A program made the translations under genes and the position numbers. A stretch of DNA of 64,000 bases, taken from contig CABFPE010000004.1 in the NCBI GenBank assembly GCA_900660155.1, positions 3,068,202-3,132,201 of the forward strand, written 5' to 3'. Position 1 is the stretch's first letter; each line of letters starts with the position of its first letter. Below are positions 35,487-47,800 of this stretch, one piece after another. This stretch comes from Hofstenia miamia (lineage: Eukaryota; Xenacoelomorpha; Acoela; Hofsteniidae). The notes below the pieces were generated by a model. The model saw only the letters and a list, made by a program, of their open reading frames with translations, was not told where the DNA came from and did not search any database.

Positions 35487-35720
35487 CTAATCACGATAAC
35501 AAAGCTTCTCTTCACTATCTAGGAGTTTAATTACGTCATTAAAAAGTGTTGCAACTTCTTTGTCCGGAGGAACTTTACTGAATAAAAGTTGGCTGACTGT
35601 GCTGCTTTCTCTTGATTTTGCTTCATTATTGGGTTCCTTTTGTTCATCAATAGAAGCATTGAATCGGATTAATGAAAAACGGAATTTTTCATGCAGATAA
35701 CAATATCGTACAAAACACAT
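35487..35720 (-). CDS. Possible unrecognised exon or small ORF
   Basis: An open frame of 77 codons ends at 35487. Its second half is unlike the AT-driven frames around it: ESSTVSQLLFSKVPPDKEVA, then TLFNDVIKLLDSEEKLCYRD at the C-terminus, with amphipathic, soluble character. It could be the last exon of a host gene. I do not recognise the family and found no neighbouring exon, so it may be chance. Confidence 0.25.
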   Translation of the reverse strand: MCFVRYCYLHEKFRFSLIRFNASIDEQKEPNNEAKSRESSTVSQLLFSKVPPDKEVATLFNDVIKLLDSEEKLCYRD

Positions 35721-35823
35721 ATATTACAATGGTTGCCGATTTAAGATCTTTTTTCCTTAAGATCACAGAAAAATTCGACTAAATTTTGAGTTTCTTTAAA
35801 ACTCTTAGTAACTTCAAGAACAT

Positions 35824-36188
35824 ATCGATGGCATAGAGCAAAAATATGTTATCTGCAGTTTTTGTAGTTTTGAGAAAATCGACTTTAAAGGTTTCGCGTT
35901 AATTTAGGGAGAAGAGGTAGTTGTTGCATTTTTGCAAGCATAAAGTAAGATGTATTTTTTGTAAAGTAGATATTGCTATTATCAGTTTGTATGTTGCAAA
36001 AATGGGTATTTTGCTCTACAAAATTGCAGATAGCACCTTTGTGCTCTGATATATATTCTATTTTCTTTTGGGTATACAGCTTCAGCTTTCAAACACAATA
36101 AACTATAAGTAAAACACTATCAGAAAACAACAAAACATGAAAATTTGCCAAAATTGCAGATAGCACCTATTTGCCCTATGCCATCGAT
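35824..36188. repeat. Imperfect long inverted repeat with a third copy inside
   Basis: 35824-35865 (ATCGATGGCATAGAGCAAAA and on) is the near reverse complement of 36150-36188 (GCAGATAGCACC ... CTATGCCATCGAT). A third copy, AAATTGCAGATAGCACC, lies at about 36021-36040. No coding remains. It could be a foldback MITE. Confidence 0.5.
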
Positions 36189-36385
36189 TTGTTAACAGTA
36201 AGCCTTCTGTAGTAGATTCAGATTGTTCAATTTGAGAAAATTTTTGTTTTAAGAAACAGCTTCCGATGTTTAAAGTATCTTTCTGAATTATTATTAACAA
36301 ATCTCACGGTGCATGATTTGCACTGATACACGGTTTTCAGACTCCGAGTTCGATAGACAGAATAGTAGAAATTTGACAATTTTTC

Positions 36386-36420
<35 letters not shown>

Positions 36421-36421
<1 letters not shown>

Positions 36422-36545
36422 TGTGGTTAGCCCTTTGTTATTTACTATATATATATATATTAATGATATGCCTATTTTTCACAATGTGTCTACCTAATTG
36501 TACGCTGATGATCCAAAAATTGAGAGTATATTTAATTATTTACCA
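36421..36545 (+). mobile_element. Tiny LINE reverse-transcriptase fragment with TA expansion
   Basis: The plus frame reads VVSPLLFTIYIYINDMPIFH and then LYADDPKIES, the PLLF..YINDM..YADD core of a LINE RT. A TA microsatellite at about 36447-36461 falls inside the YIND codons. One stop interrupts the frame. Nothing else of the element was found. Confidence 0.5.
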
Positions 36546-37479
36546 TTTTGCAGGGTAAATTTAATATACACATAAATTCACTTGTAAAAATAGTTCTAAA
36601 ATTTGCGCAAATAGCTTTGTTTCTAAGCATGTAATAATCACACATTACAAATCTCTCATTTTCCTCAAAATACAATATAGAATATGATATGGTCGCAAAT
36701 TATATGTTAAATTAAACTCCATATTTAAACTCCAAGTGTTCTTAAATCATAACTTACTCTGTGTTTTCATCAAATACAATCAAATATTAACCATTTTCAT
36801 AACACTAGATAAGTTTCTAAAGCATAAGTTACCTTTGTAACATTTCGTACTTAATTACAATAATATTCTTGAGAAATTCAAGGAACAAAACTTTGAATAA
36901 CTGCTTATCTGAAGCTTTAATAGAAAAAAAAATTATCAAACTAGCAAACTTGAGGGATGCTCTAAGTTAATACAAAATTATAGAGGTAATATATCAAACA
37001 CGTTGATCAATATTTATGATTAATTTTTTCCTTAAGCCTAATCAAGAAATAATCACCGCAAGTGCTCTTTTGTTAATCACTTTAAACTGGAAAACCTGAA
37101 GATATAGTGTAATTATATATGTATGTGTTTTTCATTCTTTTCTTTAACTTTAAGAGTATCCACAGTAGTGGTTTTTTTGATAGCATATCAATAAAATTAG
37201 AAACGTCAAAATTGTTGGCAAATTTCAACATCAATCTTGAATTTACAGTACAAAGAGCGAAGGACTGGTAATACTACAAAATAAGGCAACAACTATGAAC
37301 GCCATACTGAACAATGACACTTCAAATGCCAGTTAAACGGGAGAGCAAAATTGTAGGTGTCTGAAAAGCCCTAAAGTAAGAAGTTAAAAAGACATAATCT
37401 GAAACGCGACAGTGACGATGATGTCGACATTCGAGTTCATCAGAATGAAGTTCAAGGCTTGGGCAGTCCTATAAGCGAA

Positions 37480-38830
37480 GAACTTGTCGGTTTTGAATTT
37501 TCTTGATTTCTTAATAGCTACGAACTCCTGGTGCTGGCGTGTTCGAGACACCTTTACACCAGCAACCCAGGATAAACATTTCCGGCTAAGTGTTTCAAGT
37601 TTTCTTAAAATAGAGGTAGACTGGTACCAACACAGAGACGCAAAGAATAAAATAGATTATTTAAATGTATTAATAATGGAGAGTAATGCAACGGCCGCAG
37701 AACACTGCCCTGGGAACGCCACTAGTAACATTGACGCTATTAGAAAGTGTTAAATCAACACGGACATGTTGTGTGGGATTAGTCAAGTATGAGGCAAACA
37801 TGTCAATAAAATCTTGGTCAAAGCCAAATTTACCAACCTTGATCAGGAGGTAGTCATGACGGACTTTATCGAATGCTTTCGCAAAGTCAAAGTAGACGGC
37901 AGCACACGGGGAGCTGGTGTCAAGGTTGGAATATATCTTGTCCAAGTACAGAAGAAGCTGTGTTTTCTTCTGAAGCCATGTTGGGCATTGCTCAGCTTAG
38001 GTCTAACTTTTGGGTAGACAAAGTTGAAGAATATTCGTTTAAGGTCAAGCGACAGCTGCGGTAATAAACTTATGGAATGGTAGTTTCGTACATTTTTAGG
38101 AGAACTTGACTTTAACCGAGGAGTTACAAAAACACACTTCCAACTAGAAGGCCACACACAGCTATTAAATATTGATGTGAACAAGAAGCAAGTGAGCGGC
38201 GCAAGAATATTATGGCATTTCCTGAAACAAATCCAGGGACCGGGTCATTTGACGTTGATGTCTTGCATACTATCCGCGTTGGGCATATCACGAGGAGAAG
38301 CATCGTGTATAGTACCATCTGCGCAAACCACAGAAGAAAAGTTATGTTAAACAGTAGGGTAGTTTGAAAATTTTTTTTGGAATTTCAATATTGGGGATCC
38401 AAAAACCTGGAAAACCCTCCAAAAATAGCATTTTCAGCGACCTACCCCTCCCCAAAGGTCGCGCGAGGTAAATTTCACAAAAATGGCTATAACTCACTGA
38501 TTTCTTATCATAGAAAGGTGATATTGATGTCAAAAGATGCAGAATACACAAGTTTATATCTATCCTAAAAGGAACAAACCGAATTTCTCCAGTTCAGAGA
38601 GAAATGACTGCGATTCACTGGAGTTTGCATAAGCCGAGGCCCAGCAGTAAATTCAGATCGCCCAGGACAACAACGACTTTTTTACGTGAAGCATCGGAGC
38701 CAACAGTAGCCTTAAACGCAGAAATGTGGTGGCTCAGGCAAAGACTGATATCAATAGGAGCTGCTAGGAAAAGATAGAAATAGTGATGTAAGAGAATAAC
38801 AGAACACATAAAAAATCAGAGTACCGAAAC
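37480..38830 (-). mobile_element. LINE family G, endonuclease and reverse-transcriptase remnants
   Basis: Reading leftwards: 38809-38615 has a VVVVLGDLNLLLG endonuclease-like block. 38184-37843 has the RT start (NYHSISLLPQLSLDLKRIFF, then NAQHGFRRKHS). 37945-37670 has DKIYSNLD, VYFDFAKAFDKVRHDYLLIK and VTSGVPRAVFCG in a shifted frame. The catalytic YADD was not found; the 3' part is lost or decayed. 38360-38560, between endonuclease and RT, looks like inserted unrelated DNA. Its composition is richer in GC than the surroundings. Confidence 0.65.
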
Positions 38831-40911
38831 ATATCAACCATCAACCATCTGCAGCAACGACCTTCATTGACAGCAATAAGGACTTCGACATGTTTTCCTA
38901 ATTTTCTATCCATGCAAGCACAAACCGAAAAATTCGATAGGTTATTACAGATACAGACCTCATTTCCCTTTATAATCTGACGTCAATTTGTAATACAAGC
39001 AAAACTTATACTAGATAATGTGAAAACTGTTTGTTTTGGTTAGAGTTATGTTTGGAATTTCCATCTACTTCGAGTCTTCGACAACATAAAATCCGTCATG
39101 GAACATGACTATTTACTATATAACGTTAATTACTATTATAACTTTTGTAAAACCTTAATACAATTTTCAATCCAAAAATTGAATTTGTTAATATCTTAAA
39201 ATGAATACATGTAATTTATTTATATATAAATTATTAAAGTTTAGGCTTAGTTCACGAGATTTGGCGAAACAGATTATACACGAAATATCGTATGCAATAA
39301 AAAAATGAAGATACTAAAGTTTATGAAAATTCCATTCACGTAATTTTTCCTGAGATTCTCTTTTTATCTGCTAAGGTTTACTTGAATATACTTATCTATT
39401 AATATTATTTTCCAAAAATGTGCTGGCTATTGCAACAATATTTTATTTATACACTGCTCTTCTAATGCAAACTTAAAAGTTTTGCTATTTTTATATATGT
39501 ATATCTATGTTGTTGATAAGCTGCTGATACTAGTATACTAGTTATTATTTTAAATTTAAAGAATCAAATTTGCAGCCCAGCTTTAAAAATTTTTCAATTA
39601 GTCTCAATTGTTGCAATTTTCTGAAAAAAGCTTTTATTTCAAATGGGTAGCAATCGATCCATATGGTGAGGTAGATTAATTGATAATTCAGTACATATCT
39701 TCACATGAATAATATTTTGTTACTATATAGTAACCTTGGAATACAAACTCGTATATGCAGTCTCGTTGTTGTAAAGGGTAACCGCGACTTATGATTTTCA
39801 ATTCATTCGCACAATTCCAATTAATTTTTTGTCAATATCTAATTGATTTTTCGATATCTATTCAATTTTACCCCATCCATGCTAAACCCATTGCTTTGAT
39901 ATTTATCAAACCTTAATTATTGAACACAGGATTGAGCAAACTGCGGCCGATGGGTCTCATGTGGTCTTTCATATGCTTTCATTAATCCTAACGTCTATTT
40001 GCTTTCAATCATTTGTGCTTTTAAAAATATTTTCCATTTTAAACTTGAGTCCCGCCAACTTTCCAAAAACGTGATTAAAAAATTTGCTCATAACTATCGT
40101 AATAAATTCACATAGTATATGAATAGTCGATGTTTATAATGATAATCAATAATTCTGCAATTTACTATTACAAATTTCTTCTGTTGAATTGTATTAATTA
40201 TTATAAACATGAAATAAAATGTATTTTATTTGTAGATTTTACTGTAAATTCAATTACTATATGATTAAATTTTCCTTTGTGCGTGGCTTGCATAAATTTA
40301 ATTTTCTTTATTTAAACTAATTGTGTTCACTAATCTTAAATTGGTGATTCTGCAATCATTTAATTTCATTGTTTCAATTTCACAATAATTTGCAATTAAT
40401 TTTCCTCATATAAAAACAAAGGCGTTTTGATGTTACATTTTTAGAGAATTTTTAACTAAAACTCAGGAAGAAAAGCATATTAAAAAGAGTTGCTAGTAAA
40501 ACATCAAGCTACTCTCACTTTTGAAAGCACTGATTCAGTTTCTAGTTAGTTTAGAAGCAAGCTTTACCCTACAAATTGTTCATTTTCAAAACCATTTTCA
40601 TTTCAAATTTTACTGGTGTCTGTGATCGTTTCAATGAAGCACATTAAAATAGGGGCATTTGAAACCATTAACTGTCAATGCAAAGATAAAACGTAATTTC
40701 TGAAACTGAGTATGCAAGGCAAGAGAATTTGCAACAGTGATAATGGTGATTCTATATTTTGAATTGCCATGAATTTAATTTCTCAGTATTTTACTTTTCA
40801 ATTAATTCAATAATTGTTGGTTTCCAATCAATAAATCTTGTAGTTTTTTAAATCAACGTATTGTCGCAAAAATAATTAATTACAATTTATTGACCACCCT
40901 GTAACTATATA
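38831..40911. other. AT-rich intergenic, nothing recognised
   Basis: No exon, transposon end or RNA gene recognised on either strand. Confidence 0.4.
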
Positions 40912-41603
40912 CAGTGTACCCTCGGTTATCCGCCATTCTTGGGACATGGCCAAATTTTGGCACTAAACCGGGTTGGCGGATAATCGAATTAATTTCAAAA
41001 AAATACAAAAAGAATACAAAATGTAATCATGTTGAAATATGTACGGTACAGGACAATGTTTTAAACAGCATGCCTAGCGTGAAAAGAAATAATGTTCGAT
41101 TTACGGTAGGCGCTATCGTCCTTCACGAGAATGTCCTGAAGACTGATTGTCGAGCTTCTGATAATGTTGGAGAGGGTTGAGCAACCTTACTCACATCGAT
41201 ATCATCGTCTTCATCATTATGCTGATTAGGTTGAATAAATTGTAAAACAATTTCTTCTTCCGTAGGAAGAACCGTCGTGGCAGTTGTGATTGGATGAACC
41301 AGCCGCATGATGAATTACACCATTGATGCATATTGCATTGATTACGCGATTGCAAATTCCATTGCAATACTGAAACGAAAACGATATAAAAACAATAATT
41401 TCATCGAGAAAATAAATTATTTATATTTTAAAATCCTAAAAATATATTATTTTATTAATATTTATTGCAATTATTTTCCAATAAATTATTTTTTACTCAT
41501 CCCTGGTCGCTAAGGGTCGTTTTTGAACATAGTGGCGGATAATCGAGGGCGGTTTGCTACTAAAATTCTTGGCGGATGGCGGTAGATCGGATGGCGTTAC
41601 ACT
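40912..41603 (-). mobile_element. Internally deleted pogo/Tigger-like element
   Basis: The ends are CAGTGTA at 40912 and TACACTG at 41603, each flanked by TA as expected for a Tc1/mariner-superfamily target. Next to them are GGTTATCCGCCA on the left and its relatives GGCGGATAATCG (41534-41545) and GGCGGATGGCGG on the right. Minus frame 41308-41123 reads LPTEEEIVLQFIQPNQHNDE, then DDDIDVSKVAQPSPTLSEAR, like the acidic tail of pogo/jerky transposases, with a Ser-Glu-Ala motif before the final helix. The DDE core is deleted. It ends about 260 bases upstream of the HERC start codon. Confidence 0.6.
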
Positions 41604-41865
41604 GTATTTTCATATCTTATATAGATATGCTTTATCTGTATATTACATTGATGTCTGCGTTAATACGCATTATAAATCTATTGCTGATATAGTGGTTTAA
41701 GTCCTATTTTCCAATACCGGTCGCTGCTAAGGAAACACTGCTGCTAAATATTGTGAAATCGTTAGAGCTACGTAAAATCATTCTGCAGATTTTCTTGTCT
41801 AAATAGTTGATGCATTCAATTTATTTTAGCTTTTTTCATCTAACTTCAGCAGATTTTGTTTAGTG

Positions 41866-44800
41866 ATGTTCGGATGGGGTTCTACATGTTCCGGACAATT
41901 GGGTTGTGGTGCTATTGAGGAATCATGCATTACTCAACCCACGCAAATTGACCCAAATTTCAAAGATCGCATAAAATCTATTGCTGTGGGTCGTGAACAT
42001 TCCATAGTTCTTACTGCGAGTGGGGAACTGTGGTCATGTGGAAGCAATGAATGCGGTGAATTGGCCACAGAGTTAGCTCATAGCAAATTTGCGAAAATTA
42101 ACACCGTTATACGTTTCGAGGTTTCTTTCCAAAATAAAATTATTAATGAAATTGAATTTCACATTTAATCATTTTAAACATGATTTCGATTATTATTTGG
42201 ATTGTTAGACATGGGTTCTTATGATTAGGGTATTTAGCGAATTGCCTGTGGTGATGCGCATACCATAGCTATTTCTACTAATGGCGAACTGTATTCATTT
42301 GGATCTACGGCTTCTGGAGTGCTTTGTAGACATTATACTCAAGAGACATTATTTCTTAGTATTGGTCCCATCGAACATTCTTTGCAATCGTTTCGAGTCA
42401 GTCAGGTACGTTGAATTAGTTCTACATGTAGATATGTTTTTATGCAAATATTTAGATAGCGTGTGGGAAGCGTCACTGTTTAGCAATAACTACGAAGGGT
42501 TCTATTTATTCATGGGGTGATAATGAGTTTGGTCAATTGGGTGTAGGTGTAGATGTTAATGAAACCGTTCAGCCACATCACGTGTTTTCTCTTACAGGTA
42601 TTTTTTTCTATTATTAAATTTATTGCAAAAATGAGAGTTGATGTAAATCAAGTGATTATTCGATTTTCTATACAATAATTTGTAGCTTATTGATTCTGCT
42701 CATTTAAAAAAAGCTTCATAAATTGTTAAGCTTATTAAAAGTCAATTGGTATCAATTCAATGTTTACACTTGTGATTAATACTAGAATTCTTCCAATGTG
42801 CTCAATAAAACGTTAGCTTAATTTTGTAAATAGTGCAGTTACTATTGTTTACCCTCTTGAGAAATCATTTTGCACACTTTGAACTCGGTAAATGTGTAGT
42901 TTGATCTTTAAACATGATCTTATAGTAATTAATATGATCTATTTGTCATTAAGCTGTATTTATGACTGGACTAATAGAACTCTAGTTATTTACTAAAAGA
43001 ACTCATTTTGATTCAATATTTGTTTTGAATCTTTTATCATGTTACGGAACCTCTTATCCCCGGTCTGTTGAAATTTCCTTATGGATGTAGCTGGCAAATC
43101 CGTAATATTCCATATTCAATATCAATTAGATGTGAATTTGTATTTCTCGCGTGTCAATTGGTCCAAATTTCAATGACCAAACATTCTACTGCAGATTTGT
43201 TAATTTTAGAGATAGTTGGACGAGCCTCTGTTGTTTTTGTCTAGAAAAAGTATAAATTTGTTTTGTTAGAAATATGTTTTTATCATTTCAAAGCAATGAT
43301 GAGCACTCGTTCATTCCTGCATCGAAAACTACTTTCCGCTATTCCTTAACTTTTTAAATTTAGTTGAAGCTTTTGATTATCACACTTTGTTTTTTGTAAA
43401 TTCCCTTGTTTCGGAGTATACTTTAATTTCCCAATTTTATTCAATATAATAAATTCTTAAATTCCTAAAATTATAGATGGAAATAATTGTAGAAATCAGT
43501 CAAGATTTCTTGCAAATATGGCATAGATAGCAATACATGTTTTAATTTTGCAAAACCGATTGCTTTAGGGCTTCCAATAATTCAAATTGTATGTGGTGGC
43601 TTCCACAATCTAGTATTAACAAATTCGAGGGCTGTGTTTTCATGGGGGCATGGTCAGTATGGTCAACTTGGTATTGGTGCTCTTACTCCTCATGCTTGGC
43701 CAACATCAATTAAAGCTTTGCGAAATTTGCGTGTATCAAGCTTATCTGCCGGGCTTTACCATTCAGTAGTTGTGACTGAACTTGGAGGTCTACTCACATT
43801 TGGTCTTGTATGCTTGCTTCTTAATTAATTTGCGTATTTCCACTAACTGAATTTAACCACTACTACTCAGAAATCTTATTTTAGTTTTATTCAATGCGTA
43901 TGTAGTAAATCACAGACGTAGCAAATATGTCAATTAAATCAATGTACTTCATTATACCACAATTTATTTCACTGTATTTCATTTTAAAGATTCAGTGGTT
44001 GACTTCGACATTTTATTTAATATGTCCTATCGTTTACAGATTGCTGGAGAAGATTTTAACTTGTATCACAACATCTTTAGGGCAGCTCTGGGCAGTTGGG
44101 GCATGATTCTACCTCAAACGAAGCTCGACCTAAACAAGTGTTGGACTTAATGGGAACCGATGTCATTAAAGCTGCCTGTGGCCGTCGTCACACTCTTGTT
44201 GTCACTAGAACTCCGTCTGGTAAAAAGCTTTTAGCATGTGGACTAAACGCCACTGCTCAGTTAGGGAATGGCACACAAAGTCTTTCATGTGCTCTGCGCT
44301 TCAATGAAGTTACTCAAATGCCTTCAGATGTAAAAATATTTTTAATTGGAAAAGAATATATATTGTATAAACAATTCATATTATTGCATATTTGTAAAGT
44401 GATGAGTTTTTTAGGACCAATTCGTTTTTTCAGGCATTCAAGCCAATTTTCAGTTATTTATTTTTCTTTGAATTTTTCTGTAAAAAGATGTTTTGGAGAA
44501 GCGTATTTTTTTATGATAACTTTTCTAGACCTCTTAAGAATGGGAATGGGTAAATTATTTGAATTGATGAATTTCCGAAATGTTAATGGGCATTAAAACT
44601 GCTAAATTAAATTTCATAGTAAAAATTATCTTACTCGAATCGGTTGTATAAAATCCGATTGGTTTGTGATTTTAAGGTTTTACCAATTTTTTGTAATTAA
44701 TATTTTAATTTTTTACACAAATGCAATTACCAACTCATTCAATGAGTATATTTGTAGGTTTCATACGACACCATTCTCACTATTAATTGCCTTGTTACAA

Positions 44801-47800
44801 AATGTGGTCTTAAAGGTTTCTGTTATATTTAGTTATGTTGAATATTGTTTGTTAAAGTGACATTTAATTGTAAAAAATTCTGTAAAGCTTACAAAACACA
44901 AATATGCGCATGATACGGAGCCTCTGTAATTTTTAAGTTTTGTTTTTTTCAATATTTTAGAAGTTTTGAAACTTGATTGAAGTCTATTAGGAATACCTTA
45001 AATGCCTCTTTTTCTTTAGAAATTAAATGTTCGAATTTTTACTAAAATTCGATATTTCAACTAGCGGAAGTTATTATCACATACTTAAGATGTCATGCAT
45101 TCCCGTTAATTGGAAAATTTGTTTGATTTTTTTAGCTTTAATTTTGTGTTTCTTAATGACGTTTCAAAATATGATAACTATGATAAGATTTTTTATGAAT
45201 TCACAATATATATATTTTAGATTGAACTAATAGCAACTGGAGGTGATCACAATTTCCTTTTGACTTCTTCGTTAGCAATACCACCTCGAAATTTAGATCC
45301 AGATCCAATTACTATTCCATTCCTAAAGCGCTTGTGCCAATCAACAGTTTCTGTGAGGGAACTAAATACTCTGGAAACTTGTTTTTCTTCTTTGGAACTA
45401 ATGAACAAATCTTTTCTCCAAGGTTTAGTATGCACAATGTCTTCATTTATTTCAGTTTACATAGTGAATGTTCTGTGGTTTATTGCATATGTAAGCAGAG
45501 CAGTCGAATCCCACTCATTTAAAATGCTGTGATGTGGCATTGAAAAATATGAGAATGTAATGTAACACCAACTATTTTCAAGTGATATGTTTTATTGGTC
45601 CTCGTTCAAATTGAACAGGTTGTCATAGTAGCAATTGTTTCCAATTGTTTACTAGAAATTTCACATTTCCATGCAGATGGTAAAATTTATTAGAAAGACA
45701 GAAATTTCATATGAATGACTTTCTAATAATTTAGATAACCACTACAATTGTTGCAATAGCAACATTGGGTTGGATATTGATGCCATCCTCGACAATTTCG
45801 AGCGATTAGGCGGAATTAATAACGTCGAAGTTGAAAGAGTTATACGACGTGGAATCGAAACACACCTTTTACCGTTTATTTCACAATTCAAACCTTTAGA
45901 TTATGAGGTTAGTTACTACTTGATTGTAACTCCACATTTTCATTACGTATAAGGCCGTCATTAACTAATTAACTTTAGCTGCCACTGCTTAAATTTTTGT
46001 TTATTCTTTCGAATCATTCACAATTTTTTGAGTTAGTTAATATTAGAAAAAAGCACGCATAATCTTGATTCGTAAAAATGTGTTCGGGCGTTTGTTTAAG
46101 GTTACATGGTGGTTCTCAATTTGAATACTTTGACTAAGTATATCATTGGGACTGTGACCGTTACTGAAGACACTACTGACACTGTGGATTTCAAAATATT
46201 ATTAATATTTTTGCTAATTTTGAGTGAAGGGTATTCCGTGCGACCCGATTGGACCTTAGGTCCAAAACCTTTTATGTAGCTAGTAATGGACCGGTGACCA
46301 ATAAATGGGGGCTCACCAAAACTTATTATAACGTATTATGTATTCCATATAATATTTCAATTTACGTAAGTGTTACAAACACTTTGGAATGGATTTTGCA
46401 GCTTTTATTCATAGTTTTTTTCATTTAAATTCCGGCCTCTTGATTATTCCGAATTTGAAATTGATGTTGTAAAGGTATAAAAATTGTAATAAAATAATTC
46501 TCAATCATTATTCATTTCGGTACAGTTGAGTTTCGGCAGTCGTTTTAGTTTGAACAAAATTGCGAACGCTTGCATACCAGGCACCTAGCAGTGAGCAAAT
46601 TTCAATCAGAATATTTCGTGAAACACATTTTTCAGTTAAATTATAATTTTTTATGTTGACCGGGGTTCGTTATAATGAGCTATATAAAATAGTTCAAGCA
46701 CGTCAATGTGTCCACCAAGAAGTAATTTTCAAGCTGTAGTCGCAAGTTATTCTGAGTACAATTACCATTTCCTCAATCTATCATTGTAGCGCATTTATTG
46801 CACATGTCTGTTTAGGCATTGCGAATATTTATTATTTTGCCATTGGTACATGTGATGGACAATCCTTTAATGTATCGTTCTCTTCTAGTGCCTTATGCGC
46901 GCGCTCTTCTTCGGTTAGAGCATGTTGCTCTAGCAATCATTGAAAAGTGGTGGGAGCGCATTGGAAAACAAGCTTTCTCCAAACTACTTGCTGTTTTTAG
47001 GGTAATACTTTGATTAGCAATGCTCTCTTATAGAGTTTTAAAAGTCTTATGACAGTTTGTATTATTGATTTTCCAGTGAGTGACTATGTGTATGTACTCA
47101 TTTAATTGAACATGTTTGTTTTTGCAATTTTGAAATCTATTGTTAAATTGTATTAAAGAAATGCATTTCTCTTCATAAATTATTGAACATTCCGAGCCAA
47201 TCAAAGTTCTCATTTAGACCACATTACAACATGTTGCTACTATTCCTCATGATAAGGAGTCAGTGAGAGAAAATGAGGCTCGCGTTGAGTGCTTAATGGT
47301 TTGTGTGCGTGCAATGGAACGCATTTATGGAGTCAATGTGCGACTACCTATTCAAGAACAACTGCCAGCTCGACGTTTTTATCTGCCAGAACTCACCGAT
47401 AAAATTCACTTGGATAAAGATTTTATTGTCTGGATGCAACAGCAACAAGCTTCTGAAGACAAGGTAGCCATTTTCAATGCTCTAGCTAATTGTAGTATTA
47501 CTTTTCGAGTATTCATACATAGAGTAATAATATAGTGATATGAATATTCAAAATGTTTTCAACACACAAGTGGTGTAAGAACACTGAATTGATTTAATGA
47601 AAATCGCAAAATTAATAAATGCAAAATACATAATTTGTGAAATTATTACAAAACAACCTAAAATGCGTGTTTTTTTTTACCTGCTATAATATTTTGATTA
47701 TACATTGTTGACAACATTGCGTTTTATTGCTTAATTTTTTTGCACTTTTACTAGTTATATAGCATTGAATTTGAATTGGTATTGACGATTCCTACAACAT

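Noticed and set aside
38342-38568. Overlapping frames on both strands between LINE endonuclease and RT parts
   Set aside because: No family resemblance; probably inserted or decayed repeat sequence.
44666-45230. Open frames in HERC intron 5
   Set aside because: AT-driven, hydrophobic chance frames; the in-phase HERC exons bypass them.
46250-46280. TTGGACC-TTA-GGTCCAA palindrome in HERC intron 7
   Set aside because: Seven-base arms only; expected by chance in a window of this size.
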